Below are positions 46,829 to 59,954 of a stretch of 64,000 bases of DNA, in pieces. Numbering within the stretch: the stretch's first letter is position 1; the number at the start of each line of letters is the position of its first letter. The stretch comes from Glandiceps talaboti (lineage: Eukaryota > Hemichordata > Enteropneusta > Spengelidae). The notes under the pieces are model-generated. The model worked only from the letters and a program-made list of their open reading frames with translations, had not been told where the DNA came from and did not search any database. A program made the translations under genes and the position numbers. The DNA lies in the NCBI RefSeq assembly GCF_964340395.1, contig NC_135562.1:1805001-1869000 (forward strand). Reading direction: 5' to 3'.

Positions 46829-49100
46829 CCCAATTTAGTCTGGATGCCAGTGTGGTCTCTAACTGAGTGGAGGTGTAAATCGTAACGATACCATAGGGAC
46901 TAGATTAGGCCCAATTTAGTCTGGATGCCAGTGTGGTCTCTAACTGAGTGGAGGTGTAAATCGTAATGATACCATTGGGACTAGATTAGACCCAATTTAG
47001 TCTGGATGCCAGTGTGGTCTCTAACTGAGTGGAGGTGTAAATCGTAACGATACCATAGGGACTAGATTAGGCCCAATTTAGTCTGGATGCCAGTGTGGTC
47101 TCTAACTGAGTGGAGGTGTAAATCGTAACGATACCATAGGGACTAGATTAGACCCAATTTAGTCTGGATGCCAGTGTGGTCTCTAACTGAGTGGAGGTGT
47201 AAATCGTAACGATACCATAGGGACTAGATTAGACCCAATTTAGTCTGGATGCCAGTGTGGTCTCTAACTGAGTGGAGGTGTAAATCGTAACGATACCATA
47301 GGGACTAGATTAGACCCAATTTAGTCTGGATGCCAGTGTGGTCTCTAACTGAGTGGAGGTGTAAATCGTAACGATACCATAGGGACTAGATTAGACCCAA
47401 TTTAGTCTGGATGCCAGTGTGGTCTCTAACTGAGTGGAGGTGTAAATCGTAACGATACCATAGGGACTAGATTAGGCCCAATTTAGTGTGGATACCAGTG
47501 TAGTCTCTAACTGAGTGGAGGTGTAAATCGTAACGATACCATAGGGACTAGATTAGGCCCAATTTAGTCTGGATGCCAGTGTAGTCTCTAACTGAGTGGA
47601 GGTGTAAATCGTAACGATACCATAGGGACTAGATTAGACCCAATTTAGTCTGGATGCCAGTGTAGTCTCTAACTGAGTGGAGGTGTAAATCGTAACGATA
47701 CCATAGGGACTAGATTAGGCCCAATTTAGTGTGGATACCAGTGTAGTCTCTAACTGAGTGGAGGTGTAAATCGTAACGATACCATAGGGACTAGATTAGG
47801 CCCAATTTAGTCTGGATGCCAGTGTAGTCTCTAACTGAGTGGAGGTGTAAATCGTAACGATACCATAGGGACTAGATTAGACCCAATTTAGTCTGGATGC
47901 CAGTGTAGTCTCTAACTGAGTGGAGGTGTAAATCGTAACGATACCACAGGGACTAGATTAGGCCCAATTTAGTCTAGATGCCAGTGTGGTCTCTAACTGA
48001 GTGGAGGTGTAAATCGTAACGATACCATAGGGACTAGATTAGGCCCAATTTAGTCTGGATGCCAGTGCAGTCTCTAACTGAGTGGAGGTGTAAATCGTAA
48101 CGATACCATAGGGACTAGATTAGACCCAATTTAGTCTGGATGCCAGTGTGGTCTCTAACTGAGTGGAGGTGTAAATCGTAACGATACCATAGGGACTAGA
48201 TTAGACCCAATTTAGTCTGGATGCCAGTGTGGTCTCTAACTGAGTGGAGGTGTAAATCGTAACGATACCATAGGGACTAGATTAGGCCCAATTTAGTCTG
48301 GATGCCAGTGTGGTCTCTAACTGAGTGGAGGTGTAAATCGTAACGATACCATAGGGACTAGATTAGACCCAATTTAGTCTGGATGCCAGTGTGGTCTCTA
48401 ACTGAGTGGAGGTGTAAATCGTAACGATACCACAGGGACTAGATTAGGCCCAATTTAGTCTAGATGCCAGTGTGGTCTCTAACTGAGTGGAGGTGTAAAT
48501 CGTAACGATACCATAGGGACTAGATTAGGCCCAATTTAGTCTAGATGCCAGTGTGGTCTCTAACTGAGTGGAGGTGTAAATCGTAACGATACCATAGGGA
48601 CTAGATTAGGCCCAATTTAGTATGGATGCCAGTGTAGTCTCTAACTGAGTGGAGGTGTAAATCGTAACGATACCATAGGGACTAGATTAGACCCAATTTA
48701 GTCTGGATGCCAGTGTAGTCTCTAACTGAGTGGAGGTGTAAATCGTAACGATACCATAGGGACTAGATTAGACCCAATTTAGTCTGGATGCCAGTGTAGT
48801 CTCTAACTGAGTGGAGGTGTAAATCGTAACGATACCACAGGGGACTAGATTAGGCCCAATTTAGTCTAGATGCCAGTGTGGTCTCTAACTGAGTGGAGGT
48901 GTAAATCGTAACGATACCATAGGGACTAGATTAGGCCCAATTTAGTCTGGATGCCAGTGTGGTCTCTAACTGAGTGGAGGTGTAAATCGTAACGATACCA
49001 TAGGGACTAGATTAGGCCCAATTTAGTCTGGATGCCAGTGTAGTCTCTAACTGAGTGGAGGTGTAAATCGTAACGATACCATAGGGACTAGATTAGGCCC
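46829..49100. repeat. 81-bp minisatellite, 28 copies (2.27 kb)
   Basis: Unit 'cccaatttagtctggatgcc', 'agtgtggtctctaactgagt', 'ggaggtgtaaatcgtaacga', 'taccatagggactagattag' plus g or a. Period is exactly 81 except one unit with an extra G (near 48840). Variant sites (tgtggtct/tgtagtct, ctggat/ctagat, catagg/cacagg, ttagg/ttaga) recur in blocks. Confidence 0.99.
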
Positions 49101-49435
49101 AATTCAAATTATACAATTAATATTTAGGTCAGACTGACAATCAGCTGTACAAAATGTTAGTTGAAAACAAAAAGATTGATCCGATGTAATCCTTATAGCT
49201 CTACTGATAAGTAGAATGTGGGATTAAAAGTAGCAAAGCCTGGCGTATTATTAAAAGGTCCACTATGGATTTGGATCAATATATTGTTCAGAAACACACT
49301 TGTCTGAATATGATTATAATACCCCAGGAAACGCATATTTGTTTTAATCCCAACAACTATTTTGTGTTTTATGATAGGAAACATAGGGATGGAATCCACC
49401 ACTCTGTAAAGACCTGGAGAGTTTATTCTCTAAGT

Positions 49436-49680
49436 AGTCTAGTTCCTATGTTAGAAACCACGTTGGCATCTAGTCTGTAATGACATCGACATTCAGGCCA
49501 CGCTATCAGCCATCGTCACAAACCACGGCCTGCTTTATGGCACTGTTCATAATGAGCCGTCCCACTTTATTTCGAAGTGTATCAGACGAAATTACAGTTC
49601 TGGCTTGCGAGAATGGCTATCAGCCAGTCCTCATGGTCAAGAAGCCTGATAGGGCTGAACAACACGACATATCTTACAGT
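49436..49680. mobile_element. TIR element of the 20.4-kb family beside a solo minisatellite-like unit
   Basis: 49471-49680 begins 'tagtctgtaatgacatcgac' and ends 'gacatatcttacagt', with inner inverted 'ggccacgctatcagcc'/'gcctgatagggctga', a longer (210-bp) relative of 20369-20482. Immediately before it, 49436-49478 is the inverted, shortened counterpart of the 81-bp unit ('tagtctagttcctatgtta', 'gaaaccacgttggcatct'). Confidence 0.65.
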
Positions 49681-51985
49681 GGTTGAGAAGCCTGATACGG
49701 CTGAAGAACATGACGTATACATGTAGCTTACAGTCTAGTTGGCATCCAGACTAGTCTCTAAGATAATGTACTGTTCAGGCTTACATGTAGTGATGTACTG
49801 TAATCGGCCACCAGAGAAGGTCGATTATGGCAAAACAGCATACAGTCAGTGGAGGTACATTGTACACTGTAAGACACATCTGAGGTACACTCTAAGACAT
49901 GTCGTGTTGTTCAGCCCTATCAGGCAACTAAACCTGAGTGGTACAGTTAATAGCGTGTTACAAATATGTCAGTCCTATCTTACAGACTACAGTCCAGGGA
50001 GAGCCTTACAATCTCTTTTAGACGAGAGAGGCAGCACTTAAATATTAGTAGATGAAATATTTATGTCTCAATCAACAAATAGTCTGAGCTAACAACATTA
50101 GGCTGCTATCTCTTCACCAACACTGTTTACTCTTTTGGGCTTTGCTGATAAAACTGTCAATTTTATGATTTACTAAATGGAAAGGCAGACAACTGACATT
50201 AATCATTCTATGACATGTATACAATGTACATGTATCTTTTAAATGGTATATATGTAAATGTTAACATTTTACAGGGTGTGTGCATTACTCGCCATTAGTT
50301 TGAATTTTGACATTCATCTACCCCTACAGTACAACTTCAGTACATTGTACAAATTTTATAGTTGCGAGTCAAAATTAAAAAACTGGCATTTCTTGTGAGT
50401 CACCACTAGTAAGAGATACAAATGTAAATGTACATGTACACTTTGGGAACACCAAATTTTGGTGCGTCACTAGAAATTGTGTGTCAGTGGCGTGCCAAAT
50501 GGCTTAGAGGACACACTAATTGTATGCTCTATGGCCATTTAAGCAAGAGAATTTTTCCAGGCCATTAGTATACATGTAGCTGCAAAGAGCAGTGTACATT
50601 ACAATGTATGTATACATGTATATTTACATGTTAGCATTCTACATGGTAGTCTATGGTGTGTGTACAGTTACTAAATGGGTGCTGACATTCACCTCCCCTA
50701 TGGTAATGCATACATCTACATCTATGTTCATTTTCCCAAGTAATATTATTTTTTTCAAGTACCTACTACACATTTGTATATTGTACTACTAACTACTAGT
50801 ATACAATGTAGCTGTAAAACTTAACAGCAGTGTGTCCTTGAGGCCAAATTGAAAGTGAAACCACTTGGTTTTGATAGTTTGAGAGATTATTAGACATTGT
50901 TGTAGCCTAGAGACTTGTCTTGGTGTTACTATAAGTATAACTCTCTAGTACAGACAGCTGCAATGTACATGTACATGTATGCCAAGACCAGCGTGACCTC
51001 TAAGCCAATTTGATGTGCCATTGACGCACACAATTTCTAGTGATGCACCAAAATTTGATGTTCTGGCCCCATCTCTTACTATGCGGTGACTCACAAGAAA
51101 TGCCTTTTTTTTCCTCATTTTGACTCATGACAACAAAATTTGGCTATCATTAGAGGGCACATTGGCCAAGACACATCTCAAGGCTAGAGATAGAAACACC
51201 ATAACAATCCTCTGGGCTATGGTAAGACCCATACTATGTATATTCAACCACTGTCCCACTATATACATGTACATGTACATTATATACCATAATACTACAC
51301 AGTCAGAGTGGAACTTAAAAGCATACAAAGTAGATAGAGGACCTAAAAATTGTAAAAATGTACATCCATGTACAACTGTATCACACACACAGTGGAACTC
51401 ATTACACAGATAAGTCCAAGCTAGCCTAACAAGCTATTGACAATGTGTACCAAATTGTTTAGAGTACAACTGGGTCATTGGCAATGGCAAAGAGGTCACA
51501 AAACATAAATCAGCTGTTGCCCATCACTCAAAAGGTCACAAATATAGGTCAAAGGTCACACTAGCGATTTAGGTCAAAATTAACTAACTTATAATGGTAT
51601 CTGATCAATGTAGCTTTCAGCTGTTCTTTTATCTTTAATAGCCTAGAGACCATTTGGTTATCTGGCAAGCCATAACTGGCTTGATAATCAATAACAATAT
51701 CAGCTGGATAGTCTAGAAATTAACTACTGTATTAGTTAATGTGGTCAGTCTCCAATCTGAAATAACAATATCAAGCTGAATAGCCTATAGTAAATGTGTT
51801 AACTCTCCAATCTATTCTGTATGCACTACCATTAGGCCTAAAAATTTTTGTGTCGTTCCGATTACACTCAATTTTAGAATAGGTGAGGTAGGTAGATTTT
51901 TTTAATTGTGTGAATGTCTAGTTCAGGCAGTAATGTTTTCTTTTGTTTTCCATATGGTCTCTGTGTTATTGGTTTCTTCTCATCA
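49681..51985. other. repeat-rich stretch without supported exon
   Basis: Pieces of MITE ends occur at 49690-49740 and 49895-49925. An inverted pair of 'gtgactcacaagaaatgcc' lies near 50390 and 51088, with 'caccaaattttggtgcg' near 50450 and the inverse near 51047, suggesting a decayed inverted repeat spanning 50.38-51.1 kb. Confidence 0.5.
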
Positions 51986-52004
51986 GATGTACAGCCATTG
52001 CAGA

Positions 52005-52200
52005 TTGGAAGAACAGTTTTATATTGTCTTTTTCAAGTTGGTGTCACTTTCCGCATCCACTATTTCTTGCAAGACATCACAATTTTCGTGATTGTGTTAT
52101 TCTTTTTTCAAATACATGTACATACAAAAAAGTTTAGGGTCAGCAGTGAAAAAGTAGGTGAGGGTCAAGTAACCGGAACCAAACAATTTTTCGATTTTTT
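52005..52200. repeat. dispersed repeat, copy 2 (partner at 16155-16335)
   Basis: Same word order as the first copy, with an added 'tacatgtacatac' in the middle. Confidence 0.75.
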
Positions 52201-52768
52201 TCATGTTTTTGGATATTTAATACAATTCTTTTAGACCTTACTTAGTATCAACTAATTTAGTAGTTTGGTCTTCAATCTATTCGTACAACCTTAGCAGCCT
52301 GAAATCCACGCAATTGAGGGTTTTGAATTGATTATGTAAGATGGGGAAACCAAAATTTAAAATCTCCATCCCCCTAGATTCTAGTCTAATATGCTCTGGC
52401 CCTATGGACTATAGTTTAATACATCATTCATTTACAGGTGTATTGATTTCAATTAGTACAGCCCATCTATTTACTGGTATGCATACAATCTATAATCTAT
52501 GTGTATGTACCTATAATTGATTTGGTTGGTTGGTTAATAATCATCCAATCGTTTACATGTATTGACAAACATCTCCAATTGACATACATGTATTACTTCT
52601 AAACCTGGTAGCTATCTCTACTGTGTTTTTCTGTGTTTTTTGTGTTGTGTTTTATTTGTGTCCAGGAAACAATTATTGCATGATTCCTTTGAAATATTGT
52701 ACACCTAGATATTTTCATGATTTGAAAATGTTGCCATTTTCCAGTCTTTAAATCAATTAATTACCAAT

Positions 52769-53345
52769 TATGTTACAAACTACTGAGATTGCTACATTGT
52801 ACATTATGTTATAAATTACTGAGATTGCTACATTGTACATTATGTTATAAATTACTGAGATTGCTACATTGTACATTATGTTATAAATTACTGAGATTGC
52901 TACATTGTACATTATGTTACAAAGTACTGAGATTGCTACATTGTACATTATGTTACAAAGTACTGAGATTGCTACATTGTACATTGTTATAAATTACTGA
53001 GATTGCTACATTGTACATTATGTTATAAATTACTGAGATTGCTACATTGTACATTATGTTATAAATTACTGAGATTGCTACATTGTACATTATGTTACAA
53101 AGTACTGAGATTGCTACATTGTACATTATGTTACAAAGTACTGAGATTGCTACATTGTACATTGTTATAAATTACTGAGATTGCTACACTGTACATTATG
53201 TTATAAATTACTGAGATTGCTACATTGTACATTATGTTATAAATTACTGAGATTGCTACATTGTACATTATGTTATAAATTACTGAGATTGCTACATTGT
53301 ACATTATGTTACAAATTACTGAGATTGCTACATTGTACATGGTAC
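52769..53345. repeat. 36-bp satellite, ~16 copies with 178-bp higher-order period
   Basis: Unit 'gttataaattactgagattg', 'ctacattgtacattat'. Subtypes 'ttataaatt' and 'ttacaaagt' plus a 2-bp-short unit repeat in the same order, with block starts at 52808, 52986 and 53164 (178 bp = five units minus 2). Confidence 0.96.
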
Positions 53346-53429
53346 AAAAAATGTATGTTATGTTACAAATTGCTACATTGTACATTATCTTACAAGTTAC
53401 TATTAAATACTACAACATTGTATTAATAT

Positions 53430-55300
53430 ACAAGACATTTACATCACTACTTATTTTAATGTCTTCATTTTCCAGCGAAATAAATCAAACATTTGATGAA
53501 AATGTCCTGGATAACAGAACACTAATAGTATTAACTGTATATAGTAGTGTATGGTATTATTTCTGTGAGATCATAACATGCTGCTGTGTGTGTACATTTG
53601 CCTTTTACTAATTACACAAATGTCTACATCTATGTATTCATAAACTGTATTCCTTTCATCTGCTAATTACATGTGATTACATATATACATATATGTATTC
53701 ATAAAACAGAACTCACCTTATGACCTTTCACCTTCTACACTTACATGTAATAATATTAATAAGTAAATTGAAAAATTATTCTAGGATTTGACCTTTATTG
53801 GTTAGAGATAAAGCATTTTAGGTAGGTTATTATTTTGATCACAATACACTTATCGCTAATTACTTCAATAAGTTAATGATTTTATTAAATTATGGCACTC
53901 TGCCAACATCATGCTAGATCTGACACGTGTAATAAATTACAAGACTTGTCACGGAATATTCACATCTATGATTGGAACACACTTTTTAGCTTTTTTGTAC
54001 GCTGTGAAAATGAAATTGTGATTCATGATGTGTACAACTTCAAGGACAGGTATTGGCTGTGAAATTGTGAACTGTGTGAAAGACTTTGAGATGTTTTGAA
54101 CTGTTTGACCTGAGTCGCCTGACCATTATAACTCAACTAAAATCTACTTATGTATATACTTAATGAATATATGCAAAGTTTTATAGGAAAGGGAATTATT
54201 TGAAATTACATCAGTGGTCTACATGTGAGGATTGATAATGAAATACCTTTAAATATTTGGTGCATTAAAAAAACATCTTTTCCTTTCACGGTCAGTATTT
54301 TCTTTCTTTTACATTATAAAACAGGAAATAAAAGTCAGTTTACATTCTCAAAAGATGGCGAAATTTAAACAGCCATGGTCATTACATGGATCAGTCTTCT
54401 CGCTACTTTAGGTTAAAAATCCAAATAACAGAATATGAAAATCTGGTGATACATTGATAGTTTTCAATACATTCTACCATAACTTAGTTGGAGAACCTTG
54501 ACAATGGACTGACAAACAATGGTGCAAAAACACTGACTATAGAATAGTGAACCTTAATATTTTTCACAATACTATGTATGATCATCATGGAAGCACTAAG
54601 ATTCATATACAAGTTCTCTTCTTCCCCTTTTAGTTGAGAAACAGACATATTTTGAACAAATTATTTGTCCTTCTACAGTGTCTAAGTGTTTAACTGGATC
54701 TGACAGAATGATCCAAATTTGCTGGAGGTGTTGAGTAACCAGAGGTGTGAAAAGGTTAGCTTTAATATAATATGTAAATGAAGATGTTAAAGTACTTGTC
54801 AGTTATGTCACAGACTTGTCTGTGGTTATGTACATCTAACTGTTACATGTATGCAAATTGAGTACATCTTGAGCCTCTCTCTATTTTATTGTACACAAAA
54901 ATATACAATTTGGGAGAAAGTGGGTCTAATAATCTAGGGATAAAATCTGTATTCTATGAAGTTACATCAGCCTCTCAAAGAAATTGTATTCATAGGAGTG
55001 AAAGGAAAGATGTTATCTTTGACTGAGTCAGTGGTCTAGTAAGAACCATTCAAAGTATAAGCTGATATCTTCATAACATATATCTACAAATCACTTGTCA
55101 AAAATTAAATTACTATGTCACTAGTTTCCTTTTTAATGAAAACTGGAGGTTTTTTTTAGGCTGTTATGAGTATGATTGACACTAGGATAATTTGATTTAT
55201 TGTAATGATGACATTGAGCTGACATTTCTAACAATGTTCAATGTTAAAATGTGAAGCTGTGAAGATGAAAACAAACAAAATTAAATACTTGTTTCATATT
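53430..55300. other. gene-free stretch
   Basis: A minus-strand CATAAG|GTGAGTTC donor-like site near 53716 has no open frame before it. Nothing else supported. Confidence 0.4.
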
Positions 55301-55309
55301 AGTAATCAC

Positions 55310-55860
55310 ATAAGGTCTGGATTAGTAATCAGACTAATCATCAGATGGGGTTTAGATTATTATTTATACAGGGTCTGAATAAGTTTTTGACCAATAATCA
55401 CACAGGAACTGATCACCATAATCAGATGCGGTCTGGATTAGTCATCAGACCAGTAATCAGACAGGGTCTTGATCAGTGATCACATACATGGACATTTATA
55501 GGGTCTAGATCATTAATCAGACAGGGTCTAGATCCAATCATCAGTAATCAGATAAGGTATAGATGTTGAGTGTTCATGAACCACTTAGTGGAGATCATAG
55601 TTGATGAATAAATTTGGTGACTAATAGAATATATCATACATGTACTTCAGGTCATTGGCTTTCTCCTACATTGACAACTACATGTATCTCTACTGTGCAT
55701 TGACTACTCTCTACTTTGCACTGACTACTCTCTACTGTGCACTGACTACTCTCTCCTACACTGATAACTCTCTCCGACATTGACAACTCTCTCTACAGTG
55801 CACTGACAACTCTCTCGTACATTGACTACTCTCTCTACTGTACATTAACTACTGTTTGCA
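55310..55860. repeat. two degenerate tandem repeats
   Basis: 55310-55560: 'gggtctggattagtaatcag' in about eight loose copies of 25-35 bp. 55660-55860: 'ctactctctactgtgcactg' in about eight copies of 22-25 bp. Confidence 0.8.
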
Positions 55861-57552
55861 GCTAGTATTACACCATGCATAAACCTAAATGAAAGTGGTT
55901 CAACACAAAAGTGAACAATTGAATTATCTTCTCTTATCCTTATGGTTCCAATACTTAAGTCATGTGAGAATTTGTCCACTTTAATTTTACAGAAAAAGAT
56001 AAATTATCTACATTGTCTTAATTTCATGTGACAAACATATTATTTGGTCAAACTATGCTTACTGTTTAGTCAGTATTGGTGTCATTGACCATAGGGTGAA
56101 CTCATCTCCTCCCAGACCCTAGACTGAACTCCCCAAAAGATCTTCGAGTGAACTGTTTCCAAGAAAATGGCCTGAACTGTTTCCAAGACAGCCGCCTGCA
56201 CTCATTCCTGGATCTATGTCTATGTAACTTGTAAGCTACTCTTAAAGTACAGAGGATCAGAAACACATATCACATATAAATGACAGGGCATGAAAGAGTC
56301 ATAATTTTGGGAATACATGTAAGTGTTGAACAATAAACATTACATGCACTTGATGACAAATACCTGAACTAAACATGTACCCTAACTTTAACTTGGTACA
56401 AATGTAAATGTCACTATTGTACAGTCGGTCCACTGCTCTCCATTTGTGCTTAATTTTTTGAGTACAAATATTATGAAATTTCATCATTTACTTGGAAGAA
56501 AAGAGTTGTGAAGTCTAGTAGTACGTTGTTTACAATTATTTGATTTCAGCCCTTGTGGAGAATTAAAACAGTACTCGTAAAAAAACACAAATCCTAGGTA
56601 AAATATGTAATTAAGACTACATTGTAACTGGCATTAGTGAAAGTGGACTATATGCAGTTCTCTAAACTGTCATCCTTTTTTTATCGTTTCAAAAAAATGA
56701 ACAAAATATGAATGCTTCAGCCTTCAATCCATTTCCAGATCTTGTAAATATCAAGAATCACGTGTGGTCGATCGCCGTAAAGCTGCCGATCTGTGCTGGA
56801 TTAACCGTACTTGACAACTTCCGTAATTTCAATCCATGTTTGTTGTAAACTATAATTTACGACCGCCATATGCTCGGGAGGATTTGCACATATGCGGCCT
56901 ACACGTCTACAAGTCAGGTTCATATTTCTACTAGAGGTATTTGTCCTTACGAGAATGTTTAGAAATACTTGACCGCACAAAGTGTGAGACACGGAAAGGC
57001 GTAAAAGCGTAAAGTGTTGAGTGGCTAATATGTTCTTTGTCCCATTTCTTTGTTTATATTTGATCGAGTGAATAGCGTCATTCCAGGCTTAACCCCTTGG
57101 TTTTGTGTCATAAATGGGCACTGGAGATTAAGACCGGCTCGATTTATTAGAGTTTCGACATGTAAATACCAACATACCTGTGATAATGGTACGTAAATTA
57201 AACTAAAAAGAAACACCAGGGATTGGGCGTTGGTGTTTCAATACACTGTAACGTAAATCGAGATAACAATATCGAGCAACATAGGACTATGATACTACGT
57301 TGTGCACATCGATCTTATCATTGGAGAAAAAAATATTTTTTCCTTCAAAATTTCAAAAGTTAAAACAGAAAATGTCAGTATGTATGTCACTGTCGTTGAT
57401 GCAGACCATCAAGTTGACATATAGGGTCAAATGCTTCGCCTTTTCCCCATTTATCACGGCATGGAACGCCCTCATTTCATCGCCATTTTGAACGCACTGA
57501 CCTGCACATGCAAAATAAACGCACTCAAATCTAGACTAATCATTTCACTTAC

Positions 57553-57700
57553 CTTGCATTTTCCCACTTGAATGAGGATCGAACACTACAGGCATGCCTC
57601 ACACAAACGTCTCGTACTTGTGTTACGGGGTCACACACAGGCACGGTTGGTATTTCGGAAGAAGCTCAAGATCTTCGCTGCATCAACCTATGCCCCCAAG
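57553..57700 (-). CDS. candidate first exon with start codon of minus-strand gene
   Basis: On the minus strand 'tcaagtgggaaaatgcaag' meets GTAAGTGAAAT, a perfect donor (57553/57552). ATG at 57559-57557 is in a good context (GGAAAATGC) and gives Met-Gln plus one base, phase 1, as needed for 39710-39795. The upstream end (about 57700) is a guess. The 5' UTR would be about 140 bp. The next candidate exon is about 18 kb away, typical of a long first intron. It may instead be a purely non-coding first exon. Confidence 0.35.
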
Positions 57701-57862
57701 TAAAAGATACACAAAGGTCAAACAATAGCGCCCTCAATAAGATAACAAAAGAATTCTTTTGTCTTCATATGCTCCACAGTGTCATAGCTTGAAGTTGTAC
57801 TGTCATTGATTCAATATCTCCAAAAATACTACGAGCTAGTAGGACAACATAACGACAACTAA

Positions 57863-58045
57863 TTAGGGAAGATGCTTATAGGTATTCCTCCGTTCATTTT
57901 GTTCTGTATCATGATTGGCAGTAGTTGCAATAAAAATAGCGTTAGGTTTTTGTTCTTCTGAAGTTTTTTGTGTTTGTTTTGTCGTTCCGGAATTTGTACT
58001 AAAAATATTAGATTTGCTCCACAACGACAAAAACAAAAGCATCAA
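57863..58045 (-). CDS. 60-codon ORF upstream of candidate first exon
   Basis: Met-initiated ORF (MMLLFLSLWSKSNIFS.., then Q/T/N-rich, ending RRNTYKHLP) in the CpG-richer domain. It could be a small ORF or an upstream exon, but no splice or homology evidence. Confidence 0.12.
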   Translation of the reverse strand: MMLLFLSLWSKSNIFSTNSGTTKQTQKTSEEQKPNAIFIATTANHDTEQNERRNTYKHLP

Positions 58046-59264
58046 TTTAAAAAACTAACGCTACAATGACTGCAGCTAGAAGGGTAGTTTCTCAATGAGA
58101 ATAAACTAAATAACTATATACTGTCTGATGACTTTAGCACTCACGTGCATCATGACGTGCGTCGTTGCTCAATGAAATTGGTATATTTTATGCTAGGACA
58201 TCACATTTCTTAAAGATAGAAGATTGAAATCAATTCATTACATAACGTGTTTTCCGAGCAAAGAATGATGTAATAACTTGTATAAATATCAAACTATTCA
58301 AACTAGTAGTTTATTAGCTAATTAGTATTCGTGGTGATATGCTTCACACATGCTTTGGCTAAACAGAGTTAGATTTTGTACACCTTTATTAAAAATAAAC
58401 ACCTGTATTATATAGGCTGTAATGAGAGTTCGATCATTCGTGTACCCGATAAAATCTTTTTCTTCCTTTAACTGAAAAAATTGTTGAATACCATCAATTA
58501 TAATCATTGTAGAACCAAGTATAAATCAACATATTCAAAACTGTCCACTCTTCGTAGAAATGACGTCATTTTCCTACTTAAACATGCTGATAACTAACAA
58601 TTAAAATTTAACCCAATAATCTGTGAGAATGATTAGTCTTGTTCAGACTTGGGCATCAGTTTAATATCATTTAAAGACTTAGTATTTCTTGTGAGATGTG
58701 GAAAAAGTAACGTTTCTGCTATACAATATCAATGAAAGGAAAGTTTATAATGATGGAAAGAAAAGTAACGGAGAAAAATTATGCTTATTAGGACACAGTT
58801 TTTCATTTATTTTAACTTTTTCCACTGAAAATATCTTGAATTCTGATGTTTTCGGAAATTTGAAAATCGCTGTCGGACTGTTTACTTAGCTTGTAACCTA
58901 GCTACCTGCTTTTTGGGGATATTACCAAATTGTTGAATCCTGAGTTCAGCAGATGACTTTGGGGATCGCTAATTGTCAGTCTAGAAGTTTTGATTATTTT
59001 GACATCTTAACTTGACAGTATAATGTCACTCTTAGGTCATAGGTCATCATGATAAATAGTAGACGAGTTACGGTTCATTTTTTGAAAAAAAACCCCCAAA
59101 GTTTGCATGGCTGTACATTCATTGGTATGTGAAGAAACTGACTAATTGTTGTACATTTGACACGAAGTCTCGCAGATAGTATGGTTTATCGCGTACTTTT
59201 ACTTCTGTCGAATGAAATTCGTGATAATCGATGGATCGATATAACCTGTTATTAATGTCAAATC

Positions 59265-59455
59265 CAAAATTTAATCGTCTAAGACAATTATTTAGAGATC
59301 ATAGTATTTATAGTTATTCTGAAGAGAATTTGTACGTTATTTACATTTACAATAGTACGTCCGTGCCGTGGAAATTTTGAGCAAAACGAAATGTGTTTGT
59401 TTTCTCTATATCTACTGAAAAACCTACCCGAAAAAGAAAGAAAGAATTTAATTTG
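59265..59455. repeat. dispersed repeat, copy 2 (partner at 11500-11690)
   Basis: Shared words in order with about 75-80% identity by eye. A (GT)n/G13 tract follows at 59491-59520. Confidence 0.7.
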
Positions 59456-59954
59456 TGGTGTCTAACTGATTTTCTTTTATTTATTGGAAGGTGTGTGTGT
59501 GTGTGTGGGGGGGGGGGGGGTCCGCCGAGGTCCAAGAAAAGTATTTCTCAACTTGCAACAATTCAACATCGTGTTTTTCTTCACCTATGCAGCCAGGAAA
59601 AATCTACACTTTTTAAAGACCTAGTCTGCTCACAAGCGCCTATTACCAGCAAGACATTTGAAGTTTTGAGCTTCGATATACCGAGGCTATACGTTTTGGC
59701 ATATCTAGACAGTATGCCCAAATTAGGGCCGTGTCAAAGTTCACGCCTGTCAACAGACATTCCGTCTTTTAAAATGAAAAGATTGTTTAATATCTATGCC
59801 TTTGATTCGCTGATCGATTGTTTTGCCACGAACTGGTTGCGCATGGAATAGTAAATGCAAAGTTAGTTTTTTAAGGTTTGTACGCCGTTGAGGGCGTCCA
59901 AAGATGACAAAATGTAAAGGAAATAGTGGGCAAGAATATGTAGTAGACCATCAC

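Noticed and set aside
49739-50041. 100-codon plus ORF
   Set aside because: It overlaps MITE-end fragments and solo minisatellite-like sequence, so it is repeat-derived.
51120-51413. 97-codon plus ORF faintly like the C-terminal part of LINE ORF2 (EGTLAKTHLKARDRN)
   Set aside because: Alignment by eye is short, the second half is TACATG-rich translation, and no LINE 3' tail follows.
52757-53426. Periodic ORFs (MYNVAISV.., LHCTLCYK..) on both strands
   Set aside because: Translation of the 36-bp satellite, whose unit length is divisible by three and so keeps frames open.
53700-53760. Minus-strand CATAAG|GTGAGTTC donor
   Set aside because: Upstream DNA has stops in all frames except for a tiny 15-nt exon with no acceptor tract.
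59393-59851. 152-codon plus ORF, the longest non-tetranucleotide ORF in the window
   Set aside because: It begins in a dispersed repeat, passes through a (GT)n/G13 tract and has no recognisable domain. The second half is not clearly better than chance.
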